Assembly: GCF_020171925.1 (NCBI RefSeq) | Contig: NZ_JAIVAR010000002.1 | Span: forward strand, 496,001 to 560,000 | Source of the DNA: Rossellomorea aquimaris | GTDB taxonomy: Bacteria; Bacillota; Bacilli; Bacillales; Bacillaceae_B | Length of the DNA: 64,000 nt | Direction of reading: 5' to 3' | Shown: positions 43,973 through 53,348 of the stretch, in pieces | Layout of the letters: every line of letters begins with the position of its first letter | How positions within the stretch are numbered: position 1 is the first letter of the stretch | The notes under the pieces: model-generated | Told to the model about the DNA's origin: nothing | The model's database searches: none | The model's input: only the letters and a program-made list of their open reading frames with translations | Made by a program: the position numbers and the translations under genes

Positions 43973-44665
43973 GTGAGTCAATCAATTGTAATGAAACAGG
44001 TAACAAAGACATTCAAGGGAGAGGGGGTGGAGACGCACGCCCTTTCCGACGTTTCGGTAGAATTCAAAAGTGGTGAATTTGTATCCGTTGTGGGCTCATC
44101 CGGGTCCGGCAAGTCGACCCTCCTCAGTCTCATCGGCACATTGGACCGCTCCACCAGCGGAGAAATCCTTTACGACTCGGTCAGCATCAACAAGATGAAT
44201 CAAAAACAATTGGCAGATTTTCGCTTTGAAAACATCGGCTTCATTTTTCAACAATTCCATTTGATCCCCACGATGACGGCCATTGAAAATGTCATGGCTC
44301 CCCTATTTTCTCGAAAAGTCCCCTACGACAAGAAGAAACGTGCACAAGAATTACTTGATAAAGTCGGACTGGGGGATAAATTCAACTCCCTGCCATCACA
44401 ATTATCCGGCGGACAGCAGCAGCGTGTGGCAATCGCAAGGGCACTCGTCCATGAACCGAAGTGGCTGCTTGCAGATGAACCGACCGGGAACCTCGATACA
44501 GCGACGGGTGAATTGATCTTCTCCACATTGTCTTCCTTGAACCAGGAAAAGGGGTGCGGGGTCATCTTTGTCACCCATGATCCCTCCCTTGCAGCGAAGG
44601 CAGCGAGGATGATCGAGATGAAAGACGGCGTCATTGTCGCTGACCGGGAGGGATCGACGATATGA
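43973..44665 (+). CDS. LolD/MacB-type ABC transporter ATP-binding protein
   Basis: The 230-residue ATPase has Walker A GSSGSGKST, signature LSGGQQQR, Walker B WLLADEPTGNLD and the H-loop THD, with the LolD/MacB-subfamily segment EPTGNLDTATG. Such ATPases drive FtsX-type permeases that work on the outer side of the membrane without moving a substrate across it. GTG 43973 follows GGGGTGAT by eight bases. It overlaps the giant permease-peptidase gene by four bases, so the two form one complex. Confidence 0.92.
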   Translation: MSQSIVMKQVTKTFKGEGVETHALSDVSVEFKSGEFVSVVGSSGSGKSTLLSLIGTLDRSTSGEILYDSVSINKMNQKQLADFRFENIGFIFQQFHLIPTMTAIENVMAPLFSRKVPYDKKKRAQELLDKVGLGDKFNSLPSQLSGGQQQRVAIARALVHEPKWLLADEPTGNLDTATGELIFSTLSSLNQEKGCGVIFVTHDPSLAAKAARMIEMKDGVIVADREGSTI

Positions 44666-47600
44666 TCCGGTTTATCTGGAATTCCTGGTGGAGGAATAAG
44701 GACCGGTTCATCCTGCTGATCATCGGTGTCCTGCTGCTCAGTGTCGGACTCAGTTATCTGGTCGGCGTGACTCAATCCAATAACGGGACGATCGTCAACG
44801 AGCTTCAAAAGAGATGGAAGTCCTCCTACCACCTTGTTGTCCGTCCGGAAGGGTCGCGCAGTGTGACGGAAGAGATGAATCTATTGGAACCGAATTATTT
44901 GAGTGGCCTGCATGGCGGGATTACCATGGAACAGTATGAAACCATCAAAGGGATGGATGATGTCAGCATTGCAGCCCCGATTTCCATGATCGGTTCTGTC
45001 GGCAATTATGTTGACTTAGGAAAGGCGGAAATTACGGAGCCTGGTGTCTACCGGATAAAGACAATCGAAACGGTCGATACAGGTGCAGGAAAGGATGTAT
45101 CGGAAGGAGACGCCTATTTCACTGTCGGCGGTTGGGATGCCATGAGTGCAGGCATGGAATATGGAGTGGTCGTGTTTGACGGAAAGATGAGCTACGGGAC
45201 GGAAATCCTGGTGGCGGGGATTGATCCGGAGCAGGAAGCAAAGCTTGTGGGGATTGATGAGGCAATGCTTGTAGGCAAGTCGGGCCGATATTTCAAGGAA
45301 AGCGATAAGCCTGAAGAGTTTCCTATTGGCGACGGGCTGGTCGACACAAGGATCCCGGTCATCATGAGCAACCAAGAATTCATCGATGGTGAAATGAACT
45401 ATGTTTTTGAAAAGCTTGATCTACCTTTTGCAGCAGATGAACAGAGCAGCACGATGGAAGACGTGAAGAAAAAAGGAGGGGAGGAATTCCTGAAGACCGT
45501 CAATGGGACGGTTGTAAAAGAATATACGTATACAACTCAAGAAGCTCATAAGAAAACGGTGGATCAAGTGATGAATCCAAGCTACATGACCGGGTCGGGA
45601 TCGGTTGGCATGAGGTGGATGTTGTTCAAACCGACGCCTGTGGAGTACCGTCCGGTCAGTAGTCCATTTCCTGACCGCTGGGCATACAGTTATGAAGTGA
45701 CTCCATACGACATTCTGGAGGATTCACTACTGGCGGCAGATCAGTCTTATCGGCCTGTAGAATTGTACGGTGAAAAATCTGCACAGTGGCCGAGGCTGAG
45801 GCTCGATGTTCTAGGTGTATTCGATCCAGGTAAGCTCAACATTTCGAAAGATCCCTTGAATGAGCTTCCTGTTGAGACTTATTTTCCTTCGAGCGCGAGC
45901 TGGGTGCTGGATCGCGATGAAGAACCAGTGAATCCACCCGTCGCGATGAAACCGACGAATAATCCGTACGGTTATCTCACAAAGCCTCCGCTTATGCTGA
46001 CGACGCTTGAAGCGGCTTCCAAGATCATCGGAAAAGATCCGATTTCCGCCATCCGTGTCAATGTGACGGGAGTGGAACAGTTTAACGAAGAAAGTGAAGC
46101 TCGATTGCAGCAGGTTGCAGATAAGATTGAAAAGGAAACCGGTCTGATCGTGGATGTGACGCTCGGTTCTTCCCCGCAGCCTGCCCTTACACATATTCCG
46201 GGCATCGATGGGGAAAAGAGCGTTGGTTGGATCGAGCAGCCGTGGATCAAGATCGGTTCCTCCATGACGATCTTCAAGGAAGCGAAACTGGGGATAAGCG
46301 GAGTCGTCGGCAGCGTGGTCGCAGTGGCAATTGTGTATGTGTTTTCCTCCAACTTGATCATGATGTATGGCAGGAAGAAGGAATTTGCCGTATTCCTTTC
46401 GCTAGGATGGAGGCCTGGGCAGCTATCCAAGCTGTTGTTGCTTGAAGCGGCTGTCCTTGGGCTGACCGTCTCCTTGATCAGCTGGATGATCCTGGGGTGG
46501 TTCATGTACACGTCCCCGGTTGAAACATCGGGACTCAGGGTATTCCTCATCGGCCTACTTGGTCTACTGATCTATCTGCTGGGGGCCTTGATCCCTGCCG
46601 TACTTGTCAGGAAAATAGAACCTTATGAAACCATGAAATCCGGGGAGATCTCCAACAGGCAGCGGAGAGTCGTAAAATCGCACAACGTCGTCGGAATGGC
46701 GCTTAACGGACTGTTATCCAAGTGGAAGCGGACCGGTCTGTCGGTATTTTCCATGGGGCTGCCGAGCGGGATGCTATTATTCTTCCTATTTATTACGTTC
46801 AGGTTGAAAGGAGTCATGTTCACGACCTGGCTCGGGGAATACGTGGCGATGGAAGTGAGCACGATGCATTACGTGGCGATGGGGATCGCCCTCTTGATCG
46901 CGATCCTGACCACCGCGGAAATCATTTGGCAGAACGTATCGGAAAGGCAACCGGAAATCGCGGTGCTGAAAGCGCTTGGCTGGAGGAATCAGACGATCAG
47001 GGGACTCGTGATGATGGAAGGGGCGATCTCAGGATTATTTGCAGGTGTGCTTGGTTTATTCTGTGCCTTCCTGTTGATCTGGAGCATGTATGGAGAGCTT
47101 CCTTATGAGCAGATTTGGTTATATGTCCTCACCATGCTGATCCCGATGGTCACGGGTACGCTTGCCAGTATCCTGCCGGCGCAGAAGGCTGCGAGGATTA
47201 CACCTTATCAAGGGCTGAACGGAGGCGTCCAGAATAGCAAAAAGACCGAAAAACAATTCAAAATCATCCTGTCGGCAGCAGGGATCGCACTGTTCCTCGG
47301 AGTCGCGTCCCTCATCACCCATGCCGTCTCTTCAATCGAGCATACCGAAACGGTAAGTCTCGCATCACCGGAAATGGAAAAAGGGACCGAGGGAGAAACG
47401 GTCGACCAGTATGAAAAGAAAGAGAAAGAAGAACAGGAGAAGACGGACGATGATACCACTTCGGATAGTGCCTCTTTAGTCTTTTCCAGTCAGAAGGAAT
47501 TAGCCTACCGGGCTGCCATGCTGGGAGAGAGCATCCTGATGAATGAAGAACATTATCACTTTGGAAAATTGGTCAAGACGCCTGAAAATGTCAAAAAACC

Positions 47601-49245
47601 GAAAAAGGGCCACCGACTCATCACCATACCGGTCGAGGCGGAGTTCCTCTTTTCGGAATATGGGAATGATCGATACAATCCGAACATGTTTCAGCTGATC
47701 GATGAAGAATATACGAGCTATGACGCGGTTGATGTACAAATACCGACCTCCCGGAACTACAGCGCAGGAAAACTGAAGATGCCGGCCGTTGTGAGTGCGC
47801 TACTTACTTTTGAAGTGCCAGAGAAGTTCGAACACTTTCTCTTTAAGGGAGGGAAGGCAAATCAGCCTGGACCGTTTGCGGTCGAGATCACCCCGGAAGA
47901 TGTGGATGCGGACCGGGAAGCCTACGTCCCGAGTATCCACCTCGGTACACTTTCGAATACAAGGGCGAACTACATGATGGATGTGTCACTCGGTGAAGAT
48001 GACACTTTCACGATCGAAGCAACGGCGGTTGTTAACAATCAATCGGATGATGAGTGGAAGGATGTTGGATTCTATTTCATCCCGAACGCCTTGACCGACG
48101 CGGAGAAGCCGGCATCCGTAAAGGGTTCCGTCCAAACGGCCATCTCATCCGTGAAAAGCTCGGATACAGACCTCGAATATTCGTTGGAGAATGACAAACT
48201 GGTTGTTACGTTAGACGAGAAGCTGCCTCCTGGGGAGAAGAAGTGGATCACGTTCAACTATACATTGAAGGTACCGGAGGATGGACTAAGGCTCTCCAGG
48301 AAGGGGAATAGTTTCTTCCTCGCACAATGGTACCCGATGCTTGCCCCTTATGAAAAAGGCTGGAAGCTTGAGGCGTTCAATCCGAAGGGAGAATCCTATC
48401 ACACGACATACGGCGACTACACAATCAATGTGAGTCTTCCTCGTGATTACCACATTGCAAGTTCCGGTAGGGATCTTGGATTCGAGCCAGTAACAGATAC
48501 GACGATCGAGGCAGCTACTAGTAAAGACTTCTATCTGGCTCTCCTGGACCCGGATGAATGGGAAGGGAAGTCCATCGAGGCGAGCACGGGGATGTATGCC
48601 AAATCGGACTTGCGCTTGTTCCTCCCGAAAGGAAAAGGGAAGTCGGGCGGGGAAATGCTTTCATTTGCACAGGAAGCATTCGAATATTTTAATACGAATA
48701 TAGGGTCTTACCCGTTCAAGGAATTGGATATTGTCGCCAACATGGGGAATATGGAGTATCCGAACGTTGTCGAAGTATCACATGAAGCGGATGGGTATCA
48801 GCATACGATCGCCCATGAACTTGCCCATCAATGGTTTTATTACTTGGTTTCGAATGACCCGATTGAGGATGCCTGGCTCGATGAAGGGATGTCAGAGCTT
48901 GCCGCGTCGCTCTTTTTATCGAATTATTATGAGGACGAAGGAAAAGGCTACTCGTTCGCCGAAGGGATATTCCAACAAAGCAATTCTAGAGACAACGTGA
49001 ACAGGAGACTCGATGAATATGGTGATGAGTACCATTCACTCGTATATGGGAAAGTCCCGCTCATCTTACATGATTATTTCAGTGAACATGGTGGCAAAAG
49101 CGAAGCACTAAACTTCCTTTCCGCCTATTACACCGACTATCAATTCAATGAAGTGGACAGTAGGATCTTTGCCGCTTTCTTTGAAAATCACGTAGAAGGG
49201 GATCAAGAAGGATTCCTGGATGAATGGATTGACCTGAAGGAATAA
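44662..49245 (+). CDS. FtsX-family permease fused to an M1-type metallopeptidase
   Basis: This 1,527-residue protein joins two systems. Residues 15-35 are the first span, 36-540 a large outer domain, 543-650 and 690-840 two FtsX blocks (three and four spans; cytoplasmic loops with RKKEFAVFLSLGW and RQPEIAVLKALGW), and 868-890 a ninth span. With the N-terminus inside, nine spans place the C-terminal 640 residues outside the cell. That part has a DUF4352-like beta domain (about 930-1060), an M1 N-terminal beta region, and an M1 active site: G1362-N-M-E, HELAH at 1385-1389 and Glu1408, exactly HEXXH-X18-E. The zinc ligands are intact. Function is unknown; peptide signal or envelope-stress processing is a guess. 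Confidence 0.9.
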   Translation: MIRFIWNSWWRNKDRFILLIIGVLLLSVGLSYLVGVTQSNNGTIVNELQKRWKSSYHLVVRPEGSRSVTEEMNLLEPNYLSGLHGGITMEQYETIKGMDDVSIAAPISMIGSVGNYVDLGKAEITEPGVYRIKTIETVDTGAGKDVSEGDAYFTVGGWDAMSAGMEYGVVVFDGKMSYGTEILVAGIDPEQEAKLVGIDEAMLVGKSGRYFKESDKPEEFPIGDGLVDTRIPVIMSNQEFIDGEMNYVFEKLDLPFAADEQSSTMEDVKKKGGEEFLKTVNGTVVKEYTYTTQEAHKKTVDQVMNPSYMTGSGSVGMRWMLFKPTPVEYRPVSSPFPDRWAYSYEVTPYDILEDSLLAADQSYRPVELYGEKSAQWPRLRLDVLGVFDPGKLNISKDPLNELPVETYFPSSASWVLDRDEEPVNPPVAMKPTNNPYGYLTKPPLMLTTLEAASKIIGKDPISAIRVNVTGVEQFNEESEARLQQVADKIEKETGLIVDVTLGSSPQPALTHIPGIDGEKSVGWIEQPWIKIGSSMTIFKEAKLGISGVVGSVVAVAIVYVFSSNLIMMYGRKKEFAVFLSLGWRPGQLSKLLLLEAAVLGLTVSLISWMILGWFMYTSPVETSGLRVFLIGLLGLLIYLLGALIPAVLVRKIEPYETMKSGEISNRQRRVVKSHNVVGMALNGLLSKWKRTGLSVFSMGLPSGMLLFFLFITFRLKGVMFTTWLGEYVAMEVSTMHYVAMGIALLIAILTTAEIIWQNVSERQPEIAVLKALGWRNQTIRGLVMMEGAISGLFAGVLGLFCAFLLIWSMYGELPYEQIWLYVLTMLIPMVTGTLASILPAQKAARITPYQGLNGGVQNSKKTEKQFKIILSAAGIALFLGVASLITHAVSSIEHTETVSLASPEMEKGTEGETVDQYEKKEKEEQEKTDDDTTSDSASLVFSSQKELAYRAAMLGESILMNEEHYHFGKLVKTPENVKKPKKGHRLITIPVEAEFLFSEYGNDRYNPNMFQLIDEEYTSYDAVDVQIPTSRNYSAGKLKMPAVVSALLTFEVPEKFEHFLFKGGKANQPGPFAVEITPEDVDADREAYVPSIHLGTLSNTRANYMMDVSLGEDDTFTIEATAVVNNQSDDEWKDVGFYFIPNALTDAEKPASVKGSVQTAISSVKSSDTDLEYSLENDKLVVTLDEKLPPGEKKWITFNYTLKVPEDGLRLSRKGNSFFLAQWYPMLAPYEKGWKLEAFNPKGESYHTTYGDYTINVSLPRDYHIASSGRDLGFEPVTDTTIEAATSKDFYLALLDPDEWEGKSIEASTGMYAKSDLRLFLPKGKGKSGGEMLSFAQEAFEYFNTNIGSYPFKELDIVANMGNMEYPNVVEVSHEADGYQHTIAHELAHQWFYYLVSNDPIEDAWLDEGMSELAASLFLSNYYEDEGKGYSFAEGIFQQSNSRDNVNRRLDEYGDEYHSLVYGKVPLILHDYFSEHGGKSEALNFLSAYYTDYQFNEVDSRIFAAFFENHVEGDQEGFLDEWIDLKE

Positions 49246-49251
49246 CCGAAG

Positions 49252-49296
49252 GCCACAGTCCGAATCCCATTGGGGGATTGGAACTGTGGCTTTTTA
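49252..49296 (+). terminator. Terminator after the FtsX-M1 gene
   Basis: GCCACAGTCCGAATCCC pairs with GGGGATTGGAACTGTGGC with small mismatches, followed by TTTTTAT. Confidence 0.9.
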
Positions 49297-49407
49297 TATT
49301 GGTTCAAATTCACTTCACAGACGATTCCAATGTTTAACAAAAGGCACAGTGGATAAATAAGTAGTGACAGACTGTAACGTGAACCATCAAATAGAAAGGA
49401 GCGTTCC

Positions 49408-49839
49408 ATGAAAAAAATTATTATGGCGTTGACCCTTTCCTTCACCTTCCCGCTGCTTGCTGCGTGTGGATCGGATGATGAAGGGGAAATGGGAGAAAAC
49501 GCAAACGCGGATACAATGGAAATGGACGAGCAAGGGGAAGCGACTGACAAAGGAGGAGAGCTGCTTGGAAGCGGGAAGCTGCAGGAGCGGATCCAACCTG
49601 GGATGGATATCGATGCCTATGCGGCTGAGCTGACGGCAATGGAAGAGAAAGGGGAGACGACCCTCCTCAAAAAATACAACCTGCCCGGTAATAAGGAAAT
49701 CAAAGCAAACATCCTTCAATCATCCGGCGGATTCGTTGCAGTAGAGACGGACGGATTGGAAGTCACCGATGTCAACGAATTTAAATCGATCCAACAAGTG
49801 GAGAAGCACCTGAAGGATAAGGAGATGGAAGAAGAATAA
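49408..49839 (+). CDS. Small acidic lipoprotein of unknown function
   Basis: The 143-residue protein has a signal sequence with lipobox LLAAC (Cys20), then a very acidic Met/Glu/Asp-rich linker to about residue 55 and a folded part to the end. I do not recognise a family. ATG 49408 follows AAAGGAGCG. A terminator separates it from the FtsX-M1 gene, so it has its own promoter or is only a neighbour; a link to that system is speculative. Confidence 0.75.
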   Translation: MKKIIMALTLSFTFPLLAACGSDDEGEMGENANADTMEMDEQGEATDKGGELLGSGKLQERIQPGMDIDAYAAELTAMEEKGETTLLKKYNLPGNKEIKANILQSSGGFVAVETDGLEVTDVNEFKSIQQVEKHLKDKEMEEE

Positions 49840-49949
49840 TTGAATGAGGGAAAGGTTTTGGTACGAAACATAGTAGTTGAAATCCGGACTATATTCATTC
49901 CAATTAGTTCGGGTTTTTTGGTGTTTTATAAATTGTTTATGTTTTTCCA

Positions 49950-50075
49950 ACTGTTAATCGGGATGCAAAACGAAGACTCCCTCGGAAAAGCGAAGCAGTG
50001 GGGACCCAATTGGCCAGCCGAGGAGGCGCCACTCTCGCCCGCGGAAAGAGAAGTTCTGCACGGAATCGGCCAGGA
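49950..50075. repeat. Diverged copy of the dispersed ~140-base repeat
   Basis: CAACTGTTAATCGGGATGCA, AAACGAAGACTCC, AAAAGCGAAG, CCGAGGAGGCGCCACTC, CCCGCGGAAAGAGAAG and CTGCACGGAATC keep the family order with many changes and a small deletion. The rest of the 49840-50248 gap shows no gene or clear promoter. Confidence 0.7.
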
Positions 50076-50248
50076 GGTAGGTAAAATTCCACACGAGTAC
50101 AAAACACATCCCCGTACCGACAAAAAATCAGACCAGGGATGGAGTAAAGGACGAATTGTCCTGTGAGAAAATAATCTCAGAAGGAAATTCACAAGAATGA
50201 AACCTTTTAAGAGACGTATCGTAAATAATAGTAAAGGAGATGATGAAG

Positions 50249-50563
50249 ATGGAAACCAACAAGATATTATCAGCACTTTGCTATTTTAGTATATTTTTCG
50301 CAGGGTTCATTTTTCCGGTCATTGTGTATTTCATCACCGATCACCCCCATGTGAAGAAGGATGCCAAATCGGCGCTGATTTCGCATATCATCCCATTGAT
50401 CTGCATCCCGTTCATTTTTGCAGGCATCTTTTTGGATATCGGGATCTTCGCAACGGGCTCGGGAATTCCAGTGTTTTTCCTACTGATGATCGGTTTATTC
50501 ATATTGATCAATATCATCATTGTCATTTGGAATGTATATAAAGGAATCAAAGTGTTGATCTAA
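50249..50563 (+). CDS. yvlA: DUF4870 membrane protein, YvlA-like
   Basis: The 104-residue protein has three membrane spans and the DUF4870 pattern (LSALCYFSIFFAGFIFP, then HVKKDAKSALISHI). Its function is unknown. It precedes yvlB, yvlC and yvlD homologues in the same order as in B. subtilis, which supports the name. ATG 50249 lies nine bases after AAAGGAG; ATGs at 50240 and 50243 are too close to it. Confidence 0.8.
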   Translation: METNKILSALCYFSIFFAGFIFPVIVYFITDHPHVKKDAKSALISHIIPLICIPFIFAGIFLDIGIFATGSGIPVFFLLMIGLFILINIIIVIWNVYKGIKVLI

Positions 50564-50651
50564 ATTAGACCCTGCCTAGAGCCTCTGTCAAGCGATCCAT
50601 CAGGCCACGGCTTGCAGGCAGAACCATCAAACGATAAGGGGATGAAGGAAG

Positions 50652-51767
50652 ATGAACGAAGAACGTAAACGGATTCTCGATATGGTGGAAAAAGGTACGA
50701 TAACGGCACAGGAAGCATTGACCCTTTTAGAAGCACTCGATAAAACAACCGAACCATCCGGAAAGAAGGAAAAGGATTTCCTCGATGAGTTTGTGTCCAT
50801 TTTTCAAGACGAAAAGAAAGACGATCATGGGTACAAATCCGATAAAACGAAGGATAAGATCCTTGACTTCATGAACACCGCTTTTTCAAAAATAAAGAAT
50901 TTTGACTTCGATTTTCAGTGGAATCAGTCGGTCGAGGTTTCCCACGTATTTCAGCAGCCGAATACCGAATTCACAAAGGTGGACATCGACGTCGCCAACG
51001 GGAAAGTCGAACTGATCCCATGGGACGGCGGAGAGGTGAGGGTCGAGTGTCAGGCGAAGGTATACCGTACCGAAGATCGTGAAGAGGCCCGCAAGCAGTT
51101 CATGGAGAACACGTCATTCGCTGTTGATGAGAAATCTCTCTATTTCTCCACACAGTTGAAATGGATGAAAGTGGACTCGAAATTATATATCCCGAAGCAT
51201 CAGTATGAGAAGATCTCGGTGCGATTGTTCAATGGAGGCTTGAAGGCGGATGGGATTGAAGCCGACGATTTCCGGGCAAAATCAGCTAACGGAAAGATCC
51301 AGATCAATCAACTCACAAGTAAGAAAGCAGAGGTTGAAACATCGAACGGTGCCATTACGATCTTGAATGCGAAAGCCGAAAAGGTCGAAGCGGAATCGAT
51401 CAACGGGAAGGTGCAGGTTGAAGGGGATATCCACTATGCCGATGTCCAATCATTGAATGGAAACATCATCTGTAGCATCACGGGCCAAAAAGCCGATACG
51501 GTGCATGCGAAGACAGTGACGGGCAGTATCGATCTTTATGTCCCGGAAGCCATCAACATCGTCGGTGAAGCCAAGTCCAACCTAGGAAATTTCAAGGTGG
51601 AACTCCAAGGGATCGATGTTGTCGAGGAAAAGAATGATGTCGTCCAGAAGCATATCCGCTTCAATCGGAAAACGGACTCAGCCGAAAAGCTGCACCTGTT
51701 TGCAGAAACGAAGGCGGGTTCTGTCATCATCAAGAAGGCAGCGGACAGGAACACCGATTCTGTGTAA
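50652..51767 (+). CDS. yvlB: DUF4097 family protein, YvlB-like
   Basis: The 371-residue protein starts with a short SHOCT-like helix pair (residues 1-30: RKRILDMVEKGTITAQEAL), a charged linker, then a DUF4097 beta-solenoid with recurring units such as SANGKIQI, TSNGAITI, SINGKVQV, SLNGNIIC and TVTGSIDL. In B. subtilis YvlB is tied to the LiaFSR envelope-stress cluster by homology to YvlB/LiaG-type proteins, but its role is not established. ATG 50652 follows AAGGAAG. It lies between yvlA and yvlC. Confidence 0.87.
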   Translation: MNEERKRILDMVEKGTITAQEALTLLEALDKTTEPSGKKEKDFLDEFVSIFQDEKKDDHGYKSDKTKDKILDFMNTAFSKIKNFDFDFQWNQSVEVSHVFQQPNTEFTKVDIDVANGKVELIPWDGGEVRVECQAKVYRTEDREEARKQFMENTSFAVDEKSLYFSTQLKWMKVDSKLYIPKHQYEKISVRLFNGGLKADGIEADDFRAKSANGKIQINQLTSKKAEVETSNGAITILNAKAEKVEAESINGKVQVEGDIHYADVQSLNGNIICSITGQKADTVHAKTVTGSIDLYVPEAINIVGEAKSNLGNFKVELQGIDVVEEKNDVVQKHIRFNRKTDSAEKLHLFAETKAGSVIIKKAADRNTDSV

Positions 51768-51821
51768 TGTGCCCCTCTTCGTCGTTTAGACATGACCGAG
51801 AGGGGGAAGCGTGTAAGGAGG

Positions 51822-51918
51822 TTGTCCTTCTGCGCATCATCTCTCTCCATCTTTTGCGGATAAAAAACGTTCTTTCCTCATAAAAAAGGACGGGGAGAAG
51901 AATGTTAAGAAGGACAAC
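51822..51918 (+). other. Long-range inverted repeat between yvlB and yvlC
   Basis: GTTGTCCTTCT at 51822-51832 is exactly complementary to AGAAGGACAAC at 51908-51918, enclosing 75 bases. It could form an intercistronic hairpin. No T-run follows, so it is unlikely to be a terminator. Confidence 0.55.
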
Positions 51919-51944
51919 GCATAAGATGAGAAAGAAGGGTTAGT

Positions 51945-52148
51945 ATGAAAAAACAATTAGCGCGATCAAGGTCCGACCGGAAGTTTGCCGGGGTGCTTGG
52001 TGGGTTAGCCCGCTTTATCGGGATCGATGCGACGATTCTACGCGTCATTTTCATCATTCTATTGATTCCGACAGGGTTCTTCCCGCTCGTCGTCGTGTAC
52101 GGTTTATTGGCCTTCGTGCTGCCGAATAAGGAGGAAGCCATCAGATAA
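51945..52148 (+). CDS. yvlC: PspC domain protein, YvlC-like
   Basis: The 67-residue protein is a single PspC domain: RKFAGVLGGLARFIGIDATILR followed by two hydrophobic spans and a short tail. PspC proteins take part in envelope-stress responses in other bacteria. The start codon of yvlD overlaps its TAA by one base. ATG 51945 follows AAAGAAGGGTTAGT. Confidence 0.92.
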   Translation: MKKQLARSRSDRKFAGVLGGLARFIGIDATILRVIFIILLIPTGFFPLVVVYGLLAFVLPNKEEAIR

Positions 52149-52504
52149 TGAGATGGATTGTCGGAATTCTAATCAATGCAGTGATTTTCATCGCATTGGC
52201 AGGCTTTTTCGACGGGTTCAATGTATCAGGCTTCGGGGCGGCGGTCATCGCGAGCTTCATCCTTGCGATCCTCAATGGTTTGATCCGTCCGATCCTGATC
52301 CTTTTGACGCTGCCAGTGACCATTTTGACACTCGGATTATTCTTGTTCGTCATCAATGCCATCACCCTGCTCCTCACTGACGGGATCATGGGGGATGCGT
52401 TCGAACTATCCGGTTTCGGAATGGCCCTGCTGGCATCGATCATCCTGTCACTTGCCAATCTGATCATCCAGAAAGCTGTGTTGGAACCAAAGAAAGAGAA
52501 GTGA
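52148..52504 (+). CDS. yvlD: Phage holin family 4 superfamily membrane protein, YvlD-like
   Basis: The 118-residue protein has four membrane spans and the pattern ILAILNGLIRPILILLTLPVTILTLGLFLFVINA, shown here by its start AILNGLIRPIL and end LFLFVINA. It belongs to the YvlD/DUF360 (holin 4) superfamily; no phage genes are near. It overlaps yvlC by one base and is closed by a terminator that begins right after its stop. Confidence 0.92.
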   Translation: MRWIVGILINAVIFIALAGFFDGFNVSGFGAAVIASFILAILNGLIRPILILLTLPVTILTLGLFLFVINAITLLLTDGIMGDAFELSGFGMALLASIILSLANLIIQKAVLEPKKEK

Positions 52505-52533
52505 ACTCCAGTCGATGGAAGACTGGGGTTTTT
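52505..52533 (+). terminator. Terminator after yvlD
   Basis: CTCCAGTC pairs with GACTGGGG and is followed by TTTTTTT. Confidence 0.87.
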
Positions 52534-52616
52534 TTGCGTTCAAATTTCGACTGCAGAAAGAAGGGATTTTCCTTGTTGAACTAGAAATAGTTGGAAACGA
52601 AGAGGAGGAGTCACCA

Positions 52617-53270
52617 ATGAAATCCACATCATCCAGTGTTACCGGATTCAAGGGCAAGCAGGTCCCTTATAACCTGCTGACGACAACCGAGCATCCACGG
52701 GGACTCGCCATTTTCTTCCCGGGAATGGGGTATTCGGTCATGGGGCCGCTCCTGCACTACCCGACGGGCATATTCCTGAACGAGGGCTGGGATGTCCTGC
52801 ATATCAATTATCACTATCACTCGGACGATGTGAAAGAACTCAGTGATGATGAGTTCGATGAGGTAATGAAGGATGATTGTCAAAACGTGATTGATGCTGT
52901 GTTGGAAAAAAGAGCATACGATGCCTATTCCCTGATCGGTAAATCCGTCGGTACAATCCCCATGGGCAACGAGCTACAGCGGGAATGCTTCAAAGATGCG
53001 AATGTCATCTGGCTCACCCCCTTACACAAAGTGGACAGCGTACATGCTGCAATGAAGGAACGCGGCCATAAAGGGATCCTTTTCATCGGGGACCATGATC
53101 GTCACTACGATGAAGGAAGATTCGGGGAACTCGCCAGCAATCCGGACCTACAGCTTCACTTGATCCCACGCGCCAATCACAGCCTCGAACATGATTTTCA
53201 CGTCCTGAAATCAATCGACATCCATAAGAGCATCATGACGGCAATCGAAAGATTCATAAAAGAAGCGTAG
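52617..53270 (+). CDS. Alpha/beta-hydrolase family protein
   Basis: The 217-residue protein has an alpha/beta-hydrolase fold: FFPGMGYSVMGP as the oxyanion region, nucleophile elbow SLIGKSVGT, the acid in FIGDHDRHY and the final histidine in IPRANHSLEHD. This is a compact, lid-less form like the YqiA/dienelactone hydrolase group; the substrate is not known. ATG 52617 follows GAGGAGGAG. It stands alone between two terminators. Confidence 0.85.
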   Translation: MKSTSSSVTGFKGKQVPYNLLTTTEHPRGLAIFFPGMGYSVMGPLLHYPTGIFLNEGWDVLHINYHYHSDDVKELSDDEFDEVMKDDCQNVIDAVLEKRAYDAYSLIGKSVGTIPMGNELQRECFKDANVIWLTPLHKVDSVHAAMKERGHKGILFIGDHDRHYDEGRFGELASNPDLQLHLIPRANHSLEHDFHVLKSIDIHKSIMTAIERFIKEA

Positions 53271-53297
53271 TGGGCTACGCTTCTTTTATATTTTTAT
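53259..53297 (+). terminator. Terminator overlapping the end of the hydrolase gene
   Basis: AAAAGAAGCGTAG and CTACGCTTCTTTT pair perfectly around TGGG, followed by ATATTTTT. The 5' arm is made from the last codons. Confidence 0.92.
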
Positions 53298-53348
53298 CTC
53301 GCGAAGAGCGTCACTGCTACGAAGAATGGCGATACCTTAAAAAGTTCA

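Noticed and set aside
49840..50166. 108-residue open frame after the small lipoprotein gene
   Set aside because: It runs through a diverged repeat copy; there is no start signal and the composition is unlike the neighbouring genes.
52148..52504. Prophage holin
   Set aside because: The holin-4 label is a superfamily name; the gene lies in the yvlABCD set with no phage genes around it.
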